A DNA stretch of 16,674 bases from CAZCAC01 sp964496575 (GTDB lineage: Bacteria; Planctomycetota; UBA1135; GCA-002686595): positions 1 to 16,674 of the forward strand of contig CAZCAC010000165.1 in NCBI GenBank assembly GCA_964496575.1, written 5' to 3'. Positions 15,937 through 16,674 of this stretch are shown here, in pieces (position 1 is the first letter of the stretch; each line of letters begins with the position of its first letter). A program made the translations under genes and the position numbers. The notes beneath the pieces are model-generated. The model saw nothing but the letters and a program-made list of their open reading frames with translations. It made no database searches and was not told the DNA's origin.

Positions 15937-16674
15937 AGGAACCCGACGACAACTCGCCCCCCTGGGCCCCCGGCTTCCGCTACCTGACCGCGGACGAGGC
16001 GCCGATCTCGTTGCGCTTCAAGAAGGAGCCGGAGCACTTCATCGTCGAGGAGATCCCGTCGTTCGAGCCTGGCGGCGAGGGCGAGCACCTCTTCCTGTTC
16101 ATCGAGAAGCGCAACCTCGCGACCGCGGAGGCGGCGCGGCGGATCGCCCGGGCGCTGGAGGTCGATCATCGCGACGTCGGCTGGGCGGGTCGCAAGGACG
16201 CGCGGGCGGTCACTCGCCAGTGGTTCTCGGCGCGCGGCGCGGAGAGCGATCGAGCGCTGGCGGTGGAGGGGCCCAACATCCACCTGCTCGAGCACACGCG
16301 GCACCATCGCAAGCTCCGGGTCGGGGCGCTGGCCGGAAACCGCTTCGAGCTGCGCCTGACCGAGATCGATCCGGTCGATCGGCCGCGGGCGGAGCGCTCG
16401 CTGGCGCTGTTGCAGGCGAAGGGGCTGCCCAACTACTTCGGCGCGCAGCGCTTCGGCTACCACGGCCAGGCGTTCGAGCTGGGCCGGCTCCTCCTGGCGC
16501 GCGACTACGCGGAGTTCGTGCGCGCGATGGCGGGCCCGGATCAATCGCGGGACACGTCGGCGATCTTCGCGCTTCGCGACGGGCTACGCAGTGACGGTGG
16601 GGCGCCGCACCGCAACCTCGGACCCTTGACCGGTCACCTCCCCGGCGACCTGGCCACGATCGCCCGGCAGCTAG
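15933..16674 (+). CDS. truD: tRNA pseudouridine(13) synthase TruD, 3' truncated by window
   Basis: This is the first 247 codons of TruD, which converts uridine 13 of certain tRNAs to pseudouridine. The frame stays open to the window edge, so no stop codon is present in the window. Family hallmarks are FKKEPEHFIVEEI (29-41), the catalytic Asp D89 in GWAGRKDARAVTRQWFS (83-99), NRFELRL, and NYFGAQRFGYHGQ. The start is GTG, whose last bases overlap the glycosyltransferase stop (GTGA), so translation is probably coupled; no other start lies nearby. The gene is unrelated to polysaccharide synthesis, so the junction marks a return to housekeeping genes. Confidence 0.93.
   Translation, partial: MKEPDDNSPPWAPGFRYLTADEAPISLRFKKEPEHFIVEEIPSFEPGGEGEHLFLFIEKRNLATAEAARRIARALEVDHRDVGWAGRKDARAVTRQWFSARGAESDRALAVEGPNIHLLEHTRHHRKLRVGALAGNRFELRLTEIDPVDRPRAERSLALLQAKGLPNYFGAQRFGYHGQAFELGRLLLARDYAEFVRAMAGPDQSRDTSAIFALRDGLRSDGGAPHRNLGPLTGHLPGDLATIARQL

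Noticed and set aside
1..16674. CRISPR array, tRNA, rRNA, insertion sequence or phage gene
   Set aside because: I saw no regularly spaced identical repeats, cloverleaf sequence, transposase motif or integrase in either strand.

Overview
This is a GC-rich bacterial window (roughly 70% G+C by eye, with third codon positions almost always G or C). It encodes a likely Gram-negative-type organism: there is a predicted lipoprotein, a polyprenyl-phosphate sugar transferase and a surface-polysaccharide glycosyltransferase. The sequence alone does not fix the phylum. Gene content and style would fit an uncultured lineage such as Acidobacteriota, Myxococcota, Eisenbacteria or Planctomycetota, but this is a guess. 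Several genes have no visible Shine-Dalgarno sequence, and some may use leaderless or coupled translation.

Layout, left to right. (1) 1-226 is a pyrimidine-rich leader with degenerate CTCYGTG-type repeats. (2) pheS and pheT, on the + strand with start and stop overlapping, encode both subunits of phenylalanyl-tRNA synthetase. A cobalamin-binding-type radical SAM enzyme follows 27 bp later. (3) 5212-5667 is a gene-poor stretch with a possible terminator and one doubtful small minus-strand ORF. (4) A two-gene + strand operon encodes a helical-repeat lipoprotein and a membrane-anchored M20 peptidase of the CPS1/PM20D1 type. (5) A convergent minus-strand operon is transcribed from 12147 down to 8145. 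It encodes an MFS-type membrane protein fused to a spermidine-synthase-like domain, then a halogenase-like FAD oxidoreductase that has lost the halogenase signature. (6) Divergent from it, across only 31 bp, is a nucleoside phosphorylase/MTA-nucleosidase family protein. (7) A surface-polysaccharide block holds a WbaP/WcaJ-type sugar-phosphate transferase, a decayed fragment of a family 4 glycosyltransferase, and an intact family 4 glycosyltransferase. The last overlaps the start of truD (tRNA pseudouridine 13 synthase), which runs off the right edge.

The items most worth a second look are: the previously hidden glycosyltransferase pseudogene at 14483-14757; the in-frame 27-bp tandem duplication inside pheT; the minimal divergent promoter between a spermidine-synthase-like gene and an MTA-nucleosidase-like gene, which are enzymes of linked chemistry; and the halogenase-like flavoprotein operon. 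I found no CRISPR array, tRNA, rRNA, insertion sequence or phage gene. Nothing here amounts to a clearly new defence or mobile system.
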